From Meghimatium bilineatum (taxonomy: Eukaryota > Mollusca > Gastropoda > Stylommatophora > Philomycidae), in contig CM067298.1 in the NCBI GenBank assembly GCA_034231615.1, positions 57,006,883-57,070,882 on the forward strand: DNA of 64,000 nucleotides, written 5' to 3'. This document shows, piece after piece, positions 33,548 through 44,289 of this stretch. The notes beneath the pieces were generated by a model. That model saw nothing but the letters and a program-made list of their open reading frames with translations, was not told where the DNA came from and ran no database searches. The first letter of the stretch is position 1. Each line of letters opens with the position of its first letter. A program made the translations under genes and the position numbers.

Positions 33548-33785
33548 AAGTGATCGTACTTTTTGTCAGTGGCTATTATCTCACTGTGACTATGGGATTA
33601 AATAGCCTATTGTGCTTCAATCTCTTTCTTATAAAGAAAGGTATCAGCAACAAACCATGATTACCGCAGCGCATGCGAGAGTTATGGTTTCATGTTTAAA
33701 TCATGTTTTTAAAAGAGTGTCTACACTATTTGCATTATGTAATGGGTGTCTTTTTTCTGGACTTTCGAGATCCACATTATTCTGA
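33548..33785 (+). repeat. Local duplication, copy 2
   Basis: Uninterrupted partner of 32,190-32,640 in the same orientation, about 1.35 kb away. The CATGTTTAAATCATGTTTTT core is identical in both. Confidence 0.8.
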
Positions 33786-33867
33786 AGATACGGAAGCAGA
33801 AGTCAACGTGAACGTGTTATTCAGAAGTTTTTTATTTAAAATTTGTAGATTAAAGTTATCTATATCT

Positions 33868-34015
33868 CTTAGATGTGATTCTCAAAATCCCACTGGAACC
33901 TTACTGTAGCAGAACAATAGTTCTACTAGATGTCCACCAGGATGTGGTCCAGAGAATATATATGCGTAGAGTTCCTGTTTTATTTGCTCAATTAACTCTT
34001 TAAACCCGTTGATAT
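33868..34015 (-). mobile_element. SINE-like repeat V2
   Basis: GTGATTCTCAAAATCCCACT, GTAGCAGAACAATAGTTCTA, CTAGATGTCCACCAGGATGT and GGTCCAGAGAATATATATGC match V2 on the minus strand. The tail has decayed. Confidence 0.7.
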
Positions 34016-34728
34016 CTCAATATTGTATTACGTGAATCTGGTAACAACCAATGTCTGGTACTTGCCAGATATCCACTTTATAGCTGAATCGTAGAATCGT
34101 AATCTCAGTTATTTCTTCTTCTTTACGATTTTGTTCTAGTGCAGTTGTGAGCAACTTTGGTTGACGTGCTAAATGTACGATTATTCACCTGCGATAGGGC
34201 TATACTTAACAATCCAAATATGTAAAAAGCTAAATTCTAAAGAACGTCAAAATGTTCTCGATGTCACCAGAACAAGATTAATATTTTTAAATATTGTATA
34301 AGCCTTTGATCCCGGCACCAGAAGACTCGCTCCTTTCACAGTGTACAATTGTGTATCCTATCAGGTCAAACATCACAATGTGTCGACGGACATTCTCCGC
34401 AGGTCTGCTGTTTCGTTTTGAACACTGTTCAGGTGCAATTTTTTTCACATTTTATAATATTATTTTACAGCCTGGCAGCGATAGTTTGTGATTTGATATT
34501 GTATGAGCTCATGAGCAAGTGCGTTTGGTAATTTTAATTCGAACTGGCGGGTCAACTATAATTATTTTGTGAGCACTATTTAGTCCAGGAGGCGTATTTT
34601 GCTCACTCTTGTTCTTGTGAATATTAGTATATTTTTGGTACATTCATTATTTACTAATTTCATACTAGCTTTCTCTGTAATAGCTTTATTTTGATTGAGA
34701 TTGTTGTTTTTTTTTCCCTTTCTTTCAG
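34016..34728 (+). other. Probable intron with splice acceptor
   Basis: Non-coding sequence ending in a strong polypyrimidine tract (34,701-34,726: TTGTTGTTTTTTTTTCCC then TTTCTTTCAG) with the acceptor AG at 34,727-34,728. No donor site or earlier exon could be assigned with confidence inside the window. Confidence 0.65.
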
Positions 34729-36017
34729 AATCGGAACTAGGAAGTCGAACACGACGATTGTCATCTATAATCTCAACCCTCAGACGTTCAAGTGTTGCAG
34801 AATGTCGAAACTCGTTACATTACATCGACAATCGTTCTGTGTGTGTACAGACTCCTGAGTCAGATAGGTGCAAGTCTGCGAAACAGAAGAGTCTGTTTAA
34901 ACTGTTACGGTCCACCCGTCAGTCTACAGCACAGAGTGTGGTTCATCGCAACGGAGATATAATTATCATGAAAGGAGGAAAGATAGTTAGTGTACGAAGA
35001 GCAGGGGAAGGTAGAGAAGGTAGTCCTCTCTTAGACCGCCTTAAGACTCTTAAAGAAACAACAAGCAACGGACGAGACCTGGTTTCTGGACTGGCTGGTC
35101 CTGGTCATGTAATGTTCGGTCTTGTTTGTGACACTCTTTCAGACGAAGATGACTATTCTGTTCGAAAAAGAGATAGCGATAACCTATCTGAAGGCAGCGA
35201 TAACGTTTTTGGACACATAAAGAGTAGTGAAAGTTTAATGGATTCAGATGCTTTCCCAAGTTTTTTGGACAATGGTGGTACTAAGCAAAAAAAACAACAT
35301 GTCTCTAAGACCGGGAAAAGTTTTAATAATGAAAAACATAGTCTTGATTCCATAGATGGGCAAGACGTTGACTCAAATGAGAGGGATAAGCTTTTATTCA
35401 GTTGTGTCAACAACTCCTCCAATAATGTAGAGAAACCACATTGCTTCAAAAATAGTGCGAAAAAAAATTCTGCGATATATATTTCTAAAGAAAAAATTAA
35501 TGATGGAAACAAACGATATGAATTACCATATTTATTGAAGTCATTACGAGATACGTCTGCTGCTCAATCTGGAGAGAGTTCTGTTGTCATTCATTTAGAT
35601 GAGGAAGATGACGTTCTCAGCGTCATGCCACTCACCCCTCACACACGGGAAACTCTTGCCAAGTCTGACCTGTATGTCTCACAAACTAAACCCACGGTTT
35701 TTCAAAATCAATTTATTATATCTAAGGGTTTGCATGGTTCAAAGGGCATGGTTCGAAATTCTCACAGTTCGGAGAATCTATTCAGAAAACCACCGGCTGT
35801 TCATAGACAAATATCTGTGGAATTCTTAGACCCTCCAATTCCTATTTTCGGATCTAAAAGCAATATTACAAGAAATTCCTTTGTCAGGAAACAACATAGA
35901 GATTCAAAGCCACATGTCATGAAAAATAATTCTGGATTACCAGAGACAAAGTCAAACTCAAAACCCTTATGCTTAAGGTCGCCATTTTCAACAAAAAAAA
36001 CTATCAGTCAAGTTTAA
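34729..36017 (+). CDS. Terminal exon of an unrecognised host gene (about 429 codons)
   Basis: This is the only host coding exon I can support. It opens two bases before codon TCG, so the preceding intron splits a codon after its first base, and it runs open to TAA at 36,015-36,017. No ATG is needed: the open frame simply enters through the pyrimidine tract. The product is hydrophilic, with no membrane segment and no domain I recognise. Features are an N-terminal basic, serine-rich region with RRLSSIIS and LRRSSVAE (good basophilic-kinase sites), a short ordered-looking motif HRNGDIIIMKGGKIVSVRRA about 85-105 residues in, a serine/asparagine-rich middle (DSDNLSEGSDN), an acidic patch LDEEDDVLS, and a C-terminal run PPAVHRQISVEFLDPPIPIF. 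It resembles the cytoplasmic tail of a receptor, channel or adaptor. That is inference only. Confidence 0.8.
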
Positions 36018-36356
36018 GTATAATAATCTTTTCATTGAACTAAGAAAAATAGCAATTGATATGAGCGGAGAAAAAGAAGCGAATATTACCTTCAACTTTT
36101 ATCAAGAGCTGCAAGTTATCATTCTTAGGCAGTCCATACAATTTTGTGTAACATGTAAATCTTCTGAGTTGTGATATACTTATATATGATGTTGTGGTAT
36201 CGATCCCCAGAAATTGTGAGGAATTAGTACCAACGTCCCATGTATAATGGCACGGTTTCTTCAGACCTTTATTTCGTATCCAGAAGATTATCTTTTAGTC
36301 TAAACGTCTATTCACTATGTATTATATGTAAAATAAAATTGCTTTGTGCTATCTGT
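36018..36356 (+). other. Probable 3' UTR with polyadenylation signal
   Basis: AATAAA lies at 36,332-36,337, about 315 bp after the stop codon, followed by a T/G-rich GCTTTGTGCTATCTGTTTCT. Cleavage near 36,350-36,356 would end the transcript just before the degenerate repeat region. Confidence 0.6.
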
Positions 36357-36379
36357 TTCTGACTAATTGAAGTAATATA

Positions 36380-37204
36380 ATTTGATATTTTTTAAAGAAT
36401 GTTCATTTGGGAATGTAAACCGATGTTAATATTATTTTTTTTAAAATAGAAGAATGTATGTTCAGATTGTAAATTAAATATTGATGTTCAAATGTTAAGT
36501 AAGAGAATCAGTGATACCTTGCTGCAAATCTAGTTATGAGGTCACTGCGACAAGATCAGGACTGCGACCTACAATTTTTTTAATGATAATAGTATTTGGC
36601 ATAATCAAATTTGACACACATCGATGGGTAAAAAAAAGGACATATCATTCATTACAGGGGTGCTAATTAAATGACTATTCATGTGGATGTTCACATTTAA
36701 AGGAAAAAAGTAATAACTATTCAAACGTGACAGAGAACTTGTAGCTGATGTTATTATTTGAAAGAGAATTACAATATGTGTTTGTCCATTTTAAAAATCC
36801 GTATATGCGAGTAATATTAAATGTACTTGAAATGTAAAGGAAAACGTTTGAGAGGTGTTCAGATGTAAACGATATAGAATTGATTTTCAAATGTGTTATT
36901 TGGATTAATTTTCAACTGTGGAGAAAGATGTTCACAGTTTTACGTTTGATTTCAGCGTAATTGATGTTGAAATGTGAACCAAAAATTGGCAGAGAAAATA
37001 ATGTTTATTTGTGACTGACAGTTATAATAATTGATGTTGAAGTGTGAATGACAGTTATAGTATTTGATGTTCAAATGTGAATGAAAAATGTATTAATGCA
37101 TGTTAAACTGTGAAGGAAAATTTCAATAATTGTATGTTTCAGCTGTGAAGATAAATTGTAGCCATTTTTATAAATATTTAGAGAAAAAGTTTAATATTTG
37201 ACCA
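36380..37204. repeat. Old ~34-bp minisatellite, left part
   Basis: Strongly diverged units around ATTGATGTTCAAATGTGAAT followed by an A-rich GAAAAATGTA segment. Clearest at 37,000-37,150. It resumes after the nested inserts at about 40,100. Confidence 0.7.
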
Positions 37205-37340
37205 GAACGTGATGATGCATGGAGCACATTACTGATTGGCTAGAACGATGGTATCATAACCATGAGGTCTCGGGTTCAAACCATTGTTGGGACTGGATTT
37301 TCATCTGTGAGTGCTACAATTAAAAACTCCTTCCTGTACA
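37205..37340 (+). mobile_element. tRNA-derived SINE (T3), left half
   Basis: The tRNA-like head TTGGCTAGAACGATGGTATC (A-box-like), CATAACCATGAGGTC and B-box-like GGGTTCAAACC, then a TTTTCATCTGTGAGTGCTAC body. It is cut at TTCCTGTACA by the hAT element; the right half follows at 40,019. Confidence 0.75.
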
Positions 37341-40018
37341 AGGTTGCCAACTCATTTCATCATAAAAACATTAGAAATGTCTCTTTAAAAAAGCACCAGA
37401 AACCACTAAAAAATTTGAAAGCACTAAAATAAATCACCCCTAATATTTTTCTTAAAATAATACAAGATAACACATTATAATTTAGTAATAACAGTTACTA
37501 TGATAAATAATATTATTCCAGATTGCATAATCAAGGTCAGACAACATTTTTTTTTTCATTTTATGTGTCTTTTTCCTGTAACATTTAGTGTTGTCAACAT
37601 GTTTTTGCCAAAAGGCACTAGTCTCATACCAAAAATGCACACACAAAATAATGAGAAAACACCAAAAAAACCATAATATTCAAAATATGTTTCCAGTTTT
37701 GGACATTGTAATTCTTGTCTATCAGTCAATAATAGAAATATTTTTATTCAAGATCTGCCAAATCCTAGTCAGACAAGACTTCTTCAATGTCTGTTGCAAT
37801 TTCTGGCTGTACTTGTGTATCATATGAAGATGATTGAAACAAACCTTTATAAGCATCTTGTGATCCAATTTTTAGCAGAACATCCTTAGGTAGTTTACAA
37901 TCAAAACAGCATTTACTATATCTTTTCATTCCATATTTAATAATCAGAACAGCTTTCAAACTCGTGATGCTCAGTCTATTCGGAATTTTTTATTTTGTAA
38001 CCCTTATCTGACTGAAAACATGTTTCACATCAGCATCGAAATGAGGCAAAGTAAGCAAAGAACACTAAATCTGCAAGACTTTGAGAAGGATTTTCACCAG
38101 TTGCATCCCTGTATGAAGCTATTTCTGCCCACAATGCAAGTGTGTCATTGGTATGTGTCCAATGCATATGGTAACGTTTTCTCCACTGGAAATCTATGCG
38201 GGTGAGAGTATCCGCGTCATCAATAAACATTTTAGCAAGATCTAATATGCAAGGCTTAATTGCCTGTAGACTTTCACATCCATTAAAACATGACATGAAC
38301 TGCAATATGTGAACGTTATCTGACAAACGTAAACACAGCTGTGTTAATAACTCCATTAAAATCTGTACACATCTTCCACGAATTTCTTTCTCATCCGGAT
38401 ATTAGTAGATTGTCATTTCTTTTCCAAACTCATAACCTAGATAGGGATTAGGATCTAAATAGTCTTCAACAGCATCAGTCTGTGCAATGTTTGGTTTTTT
38501 TCCAGGAATAACAATCTTTGAACTGATAGAATCAGTGAGATGGACAAGATCGTTGAGTAGCTTTGTTGGATCTTGTATTTCTGCTTCAAACTTTGTATTC
38601 ACACTTTGAACTTCCCCAAGAATATGCTTGAGAAATATGAGAAAGTTATAGTCTTTAATGTCACAAAAGATAGAATATAGAAGTTCTGCTGTATAACAGT
38701 TCTCGCGCATTCTTGCTATATGAAAATGAGTTCTGAGCTCAACCCACTGCTGCAATATTGTGAAAATGGCAGATTCAATATACATCCATCGTATTTGATT
38801 TGGTTGAATAAGCTTATGTGGAAGGTAGACCATCATTTATTAATGCATAAAGCTCACTGTACTTTGCTTGGCGAAATGATGAGTGAGAAAATCAGTTGTA
38901 TGTTTCTCTAATCATTAACTCTAGACTCTTGGGAATAGGCATTCGGCTGTAGCGTGTGACACAGCTAGTTGAAGAGAATGGCATACACATCTAAATAGGA
39001 TCAGATTATGAATTTCAGATTTTAACTTTGTGTACACTCCATTGTTTACACCTGTCATGAAAGATGCATCATCAGTGCCTAGTGCAAGTAGTCTTTGCAA
39101 CTCAAGTCCATTATTCTTCAAAAATTCTTTCAGAGCATTACATATTGCTTCCGCGTTAGTCACACAGTTCTACCAAGTCTAAAAATGTAACACTAAACTG
39201 TTTTCTTTTCTCTGATAAATATATTATTGCTATACCAAGTTGCAGTAATATCATTGCTTTCATCAATTAATAAGCTGAATTTGTTGTTTCAAATATAAGA
39301 TATCTAGTCTTTTTGGAAATATGGTGCATTTGAAATAACTGAACTACACTTTGATCTTCTAAGATTTAGATTATTGCATCCTTTGCTGTCACCAAATTTT
39401 ACCTTACAGAGTTGACTTAAATGATCGACTACTCTTATGGAACAATGTCCAGCTACGAATAAAGATATGCCTGCCTCTGTTGATTTCACGTCATTGCTAA
39501 GAGTGTTAAATGAAAGTTGTGTTTGTTCATGGAATGGTTGGTCAGCTTTTCCTGTGTTATGTTGTTTCGGGGTATCTCTCAATATCTTTTAACCTCGAGG
39601 CTATTGTACATTTACAATACTTACAATAGCGCTTCGTGTCATCTCTTTCAACTCTAATTAACCATTTTTTTAAAAATCTCGAATCATTTAGACAATGTGC
39701 CCTAAAATACTGTGGGTAGTTCTTGCTCATTATGGTACACAAATGTAAATTAAACAGTAGTATTGTCACAACAAAGAGGCTGGAATAGTTGTGAATATGA
39801 AAATGAACGCTGGCAATTTTAAATTTCGATTCTATTTACTATTTATTACGAGTTCGACTTTTTAGTGTTCATAAAAAAATTTTTTTAAATAAACCAAAGA
39901 TTTTGATAAAACTAAACAAATTATTTGACGAGTTATAAAGCATTAAATAATGACATAATGCACTAAAACGCACCAGCAAATTTGTGAAAAGCACTAAACT
40001 ACCAAATTGGCAACCATA
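37341..40018 (-). mobile_element. hAT DNA transposon, near full-length, inactive
   Basis: A 2.68-kb element flanked by the direct repeat TTCCTGTACA (37,331-37,340 and 40,019-40,028), which contains the expected 8-bp hAT target duplication. Ends are AGGTTGCCAA on the left and TTGGCAACCATA on the right, giving inverted GGTTGCCAA. Subterminal motifs GCACTAAA recur near both ends (about 37,422; 39,960; 39,990), as is common for transposase-binding regions in hAT elements. It splits a tRNA-derived SINE whose two halves lie outside the repeats, independently confirming insertion. The transposase remnant lies on the minus strand. Confidence 0.9.
37780..39740 (-). pseudogene. hAT transposase pseudogene
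   Basis: Reading down the minus strand: an N-terminal region with KRYCKYCKCTIASRLKDIER, a BED-like zinc-binding segment with its distal part altered; then ISLFVAGHCSIRVVDHLSQL; then FSLLIDESNDIT (about 39,255-39,290), matching the first catalytic-Asp block of hAT transposases; LALGTDDASFMTGVNNGVYT (about 39,050-39,085), the second Asp block; FRCVCHSLQLAVSHA; a long helical region (38,402-38,836); and finally NRLSITSLKAVLIIKYGMKR near the C-terminus, the usual hAT dimerisation region. At least three frame changes and several stops (one in frame just after KEMTIY at 38,402) prevent function. Acidic residue content and spacing otherwise fit the family. Confidence 0.88.
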
Positions 40019-40092
40019 TTCCTGTACACGTCATGGTTACTCTATGACAAAGCGGCTTCTATTTTCGCTGCCTATTTAAAAAAAAACCTCGC
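40019..40092 (+). mobile_element. tRNA-derived SINE (T3), right half
   Basis: CTATGACAAAGCGGCTTCTA and TTTTCGCTGCCTATTTAAAA match 43,915-44,105 (TTATAGCAAAGCAGCATTTA, TTTTCACTGCCTAAAAAAAA). It joins exactly to 37,340 when the hAT element and one copy of the target duplication are left out. Confidence 0.75.
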
Positions 40093-40099
40093 TGTGTTT

Positions 40100-40560
40100 C
40101 GTAAACAAGTAAACAATACCGTAACGGAAGATTTTATTTGTTTAAATATTTGAAGCAAAATGTAATATTAGATGTTAAAATATGTAAATATGCCGTCGCG
40201 AAAAAGATAATTTTAAATGTAAATTTATATCGTTGTAATAATTGATGTTCGCATTTGCTGAGAAATTATATTGTTTTGGCTGCACATTTGAGTGATACTT
40301 TTAATTAATACTGTATACACGTGAAGAGAATATGTAATAATTGATGTTCAAATGAAACATGTAACATTAGGGAAACTGTTATAAAAAGAATTTATATAAA
40401 ATGAAATAATTACTATGAATGATAAATTGTATTGGAAAATTAATGTCACAGAAGAAATGTGAACGGATATAAATATGTCAAAGAAAATGTACGTCATGTG
40501 TAAAAATTGTACCATAAATTGTGAGTTTTCACTGTTAATTTATAGCAAAAGCTTGATCTA
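40100..40560. repeat. Old ~34-bp minisatellite, right part
   Basis: It continues the motif of 36,380-37,204 (TAATAATTGATGTTCAAATG at about 40,333; GTAATAATTGATGTTCGCAT at about 40,235), showing that the SINE and hAT element landed inside this array. Confidence 0.65.
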
Positions 40561-40939
40561 TATTCCGGTGTAAAAGTATTTAAACATCACAAAATCTATG
40601 CTATATACATAATCACATATTTCTTTAGTTTCTTAATTTTTTTATTGAATGATTGCAAAAGCCAAAATATGTGTTTTTGTAAAACGGTATCTCTAGACTT
40701 CATGTGTTTCAGTTGCTTACATAGTACTACAACTTTTACAATAGGCTTATTCCATTATCATTTATATGTTTCTTGGCATATGCCCTACAAGCCATTATTA
40801 TCACATGTCATGTTTGTGAAATATATTTACACTTTGTATTATTATATGACACGTATATTTCAATATAATAAAAGCAATGTTGACATGTTCAAATTACAAT
40901 GTTCGTAATCATGTTAAATCATCACTCAGTCTTCGTATC

Positions 40940-41275
40940 CTTAATCACAATGAACATCTTCTTTTGATATATGTTCCCCGACAATAAAAGAAGTGTTTTC
41001 CTATTATTTATGACAACACAAAATGTTCTTTCCTATTATTTATGTCTTCGACAAACAAAGTACTTTCCTATTATTTATGTCCCCGCCAAACCAAGTACTT
41101 TCCTATAATTTATGTCCCCGACAATGCAAGACGTACTGTCCTATTATTTATGTCCCCCTACAATATAAGAAGTAATTTCCTATTATTTATGTCCCCGACA
41201 ATACAAAAAATACTTTCCTAATATTTATGTGCCCGACAATACAAGAAGTACTTTCATATTATTTACGCCTCCGAC
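40940..41275. repeat. 35-39 bp minisatellite, left part
   Basis: Unit: TACTTTCCTATTATTTATGT followed by CCCCGACAATACAAGAAG. About nine units before the SINE insertion. Confidence 0.95.
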
Positions 41276-41277
41276 GA

Positions 41278-41455
41278 TAAATTCTTCTTCTTCTTTATCA
41301 TCGTTCATTCTCAAACTCCATTTGGATCTCTCTTGTAGCAGGACAATGGTTCTACTAGATTTCCAGCAGGATGTAGTCCAGAGAATGGAAATACGTTGTG
41401 TCGCCGTTTTATTTGCGCCAATAGCCTGAAACATCCGTCTTCCGCGGGAGAGATA
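41278..41455 (-). mobile_element. SINE-like repeat V2 inserted in a minisatellite
   Basis: TTCTTCTTCTTTATCATCGT tail, TTCTCAAACTCCATTTGGAT, GTAGCAGGACAATGGTTCTA, TTTCCAGCAGGATGTAGTCC, GAATGGAAATACGTTGTGTC, then CATCCGTCTTCCGCGGG. GATAAAT occurs on both sides (41,275 and 41,451), a possible short target duplication. This is the best-preserved V2 copy here. Confidence 0.85.
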
Positions 41456-41820
41456 AATGAATTACTTTCCTATTATTTATGTACCCGACAAACCAAATAC
41501 TTTCCTATTATTTATGTACCCGACAAACCAAATACTTTCCTATTATTTATGTACCCGACAAACCAAATACTTTCCTATTATTTATGTGCCCGACAAACCA
41601 AATACTTTCCTATTATTTATCTACCCGACAATACATATCGTACTTTCCTATTATTTGTTTTCCCGACAGTAAACAAAATACTTTCCTATTATTTATGTCC
41701 CCGAACAATACAGGAAATACTTTCCTATTATGTATGTTCCCCGTCAATACAAGAAGTACTTTCCTAATATTTATGTCCCTGACAATACAAGAACTACTTT
41801 CCTATTACTTACGTCTGGAA
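41456..41820. repeat. 35-39 bp minisatellite, right part
   Basis: It resumes TACTTTCCTATTATTTATGT with a 35-bp subtype (ACCCGACAAACCAAA, repeated about five times) before returning to the 38-bp type. Tyr/Phe/Pro-rich frames here are artefacts. Confidence 0.95.
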
Positions 41821-42340
41821 ATAATAAATTGTTATTTTCCAAAAATAACCAAGGCTGACAGTGAAACGGACGGCAATAACCTCAACCGACCTTCTAGGTC
41901 ATCAGTCCACAGGTCGTGACTTGAGCCCAGTCGTGGGCCATCCCTATGGGGGCTTATAAAGAGGAAACAAACGTCACTAACCGAACATATCAGCCACATA
42001 TGAAACAGTACTATGGAGAAACATAAACGGCCATGACACTCAGTTACTTGATTGATTGAACTTTTTATGTGAGCTCACAAGTTTTCCTTCTTTTATAAAC
42101 ATGGTTACTACTTTGAATACCTACTGGTGCGAAGCTTTATATTGGGAATATTGCTTTGGCTGTTGTATGTTCTCGATCGTGAACAGTTTGCATGTTCAGC
42201 CGATTTCATGCTGGATGATTGAGATGCGGTTGCTTTTCTCTTACACAACTCTGCCCAATGGCTTATGTTGTCTGATCCAGAGGCTCTTAGTATATACTCT
42301 AGACGTTACTATACCTTAGCATCAGCTATTCATTTTGGAG
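41821..42340. other. Unassigned DNA
   Basis: No gene or repeat could be recognised with confidence. Confidence 0.4.
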
Positions 42341-42594
42341 ACATCCATAGTGTCCACCCTTTTTTATTGTCATACATTCCAGCTATCCGGGCCAGAGCGA
42401 AATGCGTCACTGTGTTCCCACATTGGCGCGGGCTGCATAGATTAAAAGGTGTCGGCATTATTGCTTTTCTGGTCGTAATCAATTCCTATTCCTTCCACTG
42501 TCGGACATCCCCCGAATTGGTCCCTAGAAATGTAAGCCAGATACACTACACAAGCTAAAGCACATTTATTACGAGGGTGCACCCATGCAGTATT

Positions 42595-43330
42595 TGGCCT
42601 CTTGGTCATCTGCTAACCCTGGGAATCGCACGAAAGCAATGCGCAACCCTTTGTACTCAACTGTTGTTCGTCCATCACAAGTGATGATGACCATTTGTTA
42701 CATCCACTTTTGTAATTCAATTTTAGGTATGTCCTTGATTATGAGTTCGTAGATGGCTAATGAGCCCTATTCGAGCTGTAAATGTCCTTGGACAGTTCGG
42801 ACATGGAATGACGACTGTAGACGGATCTTAGTCTATCCGTGACTTTCTAGCTGCTCTCCGCTGTTGAGCTGCTGCATTTCTCTTCTTTTCACAAGATGAT
42901 GCGCTCTTTTTTATTTTAGAACGCCATGTAGATCTATTTTGTGCAAGTTCTTCCCATGTATCGTGGTCTATTTCAAAGGCTTTCAGTGAGTTCTTTAACG
43001 AGTCCTTGTAACGCTTCCTTTGGCCACCTTGAGATCGTATACCCTTCTCTAGCTCACCATAGAGAAGTATCTTTGGCAGACGATGGTCTGGCATACGCAT
43101 CAAATGACCTGCCCAACGAATCTGTGTCTGCATCAGGATCGTGTCAATGCTTGAGATACCAGCTCTATCAAGGACAGTGGTATCTGGAATCTTGTCTTGC
43201 CATCTGATGTTCATAACTTTTCTGAGACAATTTGTATGAAAATGGTTGAGTTTTTTCACATGACGTCTATACACAGACAAAACTACATTATATAAGAATG
43301 GTGTAGTGATGACCAAGAATGTGCGCAATT
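42595..43330 (-). mobile_element. LINE 3' part with C2H2 finger (copy B)
   Basis: It continues one frame for about 165 codons: VVLSVYRRHVKKLNHFHTNC, VMNIRWQDKIPDTTVLDRAG, RWAGHLMRMPDHRLPKILLY, then a basic Ala/Arg-rich stretch ending RAARKSRID. A TAA follows, but the same frame continues into CPNCPRTFTARIGLISHLRT plus H, a perfect C-x2-C-x12-H-x3-H finger, then a 3' region with CATCATCACTTG. It is the same family as 2,340-3,740. The RT domain is lost by 5' truncation. Confidence 0.88.
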
Positions 43331-43391
43331 ATATATGAATAGTTATGGCTAAGAATATACTCAATTATAAAAGAATACTAATGTTCTAGAA

Positions 43392-43612
43392 CAGTGTTTC
43401 CCAACGGGGGGGGGAGGCTCACGCTCCAATGTGGGGCAATTTGATTGTCCAGAGGAGGGGGGACAGTTCGAACAACTTGTAGTTAGAATTCATGTAGGGA
43501 ATAACTCAATTTGGGAATACAAAAAAACATGTACCCTGTGTACATAGGGGAACATCAGGTATTTTAAAAAGACTTAGGTGGGACATGGTAAAAAAAATGT
43601 TGAGAAACACTG
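43392..43612. mobile_element. hAT-type MITE, 221 bp
   Basis: Ends CAGTGTTTCCCAACG and TGTTGAGAAACACTG are inverted with few mismatches. Flanks TTCTAGAA and ACCTAGAA agree at six of eight positions, as expected for an aged 8-bp hAT target duplication. Internal G-rich runs; no coding content. Confidence 0.85.
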
Positions 43613-43634
43613 ACCTAGAATATACTTAAATAAC

Positions 43635-43905
43635 TCGGGTGTTACCGTAGTACGAAGTGGAGCAAAGAATGGCAACTACTGATACCTGCCATACAAATAG
43701 TATGAGACTACTAAGTGGGTGAAGTTTGTTGCTCTCATCCAGTAGAAGGTCAAAGTTACCCAGAAGCCATACTGATAAAGGATGTTTCAGGATAAAAGGC
43801 GCAGATAAGCCATTGTAAACAATAACAACACATTGCGTTCTGTGCAGTGCATCCTGCTAATCTGTAAGAGTTTGAGAACAAACGCGGAAGAAGAAGATAC
43901 TTAGC
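43635..43905 (+). mobile_element. SINE-like repeat V1
   Basis: GTACGAAGTGGAGCAAAGAA, GATACCTGCCATACAAATAG, GATGTTTCAGGATAAAAGGC, TGCATCCTGCTAATCTGTAA and GAGTTTGAGAACAAACGCGG with a GAAGAAGAAG tail. Confidence 0.8.
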
Positions 43906-43914
43906 TATATAAAA

Positions 43915-44265
43915 ATAGCATCGTTCAAGTGTGGAGATCGTGGACGAATGCTCATAGCGGGTTCAAGCGACTCTTGAGACTAGAGTTTTCTCTATCAGGA
44001 TTAAAATTTAAGACAAATCTTTGTTATAGCAAAGCAGCATTTATTTTCACTGCCTAAAAAAAAATCATCCATCTACTACTTGAATACGAAAACTGTCTTC
44101 AAAGTCGTGCATCTGTCACAACCTCCAATAATTGTTATGGTTACAGCTATGATATGATTAAAACGGTCTAACGGTACGGGGTTGAAACTCCCTTCTCTCA
44201 CAATCAGAGATACATCTTTATTTTCACTTTATAAGCAAAACATGTAGTAACAAATGTCATTTTTG
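43915..44265 (+). mobile_element. Two tRNA-derived SINE (T3) copies in tandem
   Basis: First copy: ATGCTCATAGCGGGTTCAAG (B-box-like), then TTATAGCAAAGCAGCATTTA and TTTTCACTGCC with an A-run. Second copy: GTCTAACGGTACGGGGTTGA, AACTCCCTTCTCTCAC and TACATCTTTATTTTCACTTT. Both resemble the SINE split by the hAT element at 37-40 kb. Confidence 0.6.
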
Positions 44266-44289
44266 TTAATGACCGAGAATATTCTCAAC

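Noticed and set aside
41396..41919. Tyr/Phe/Pro-rich frames
   Set aside because: Translation of the 35-39 bp minisatellite next to a SINE.
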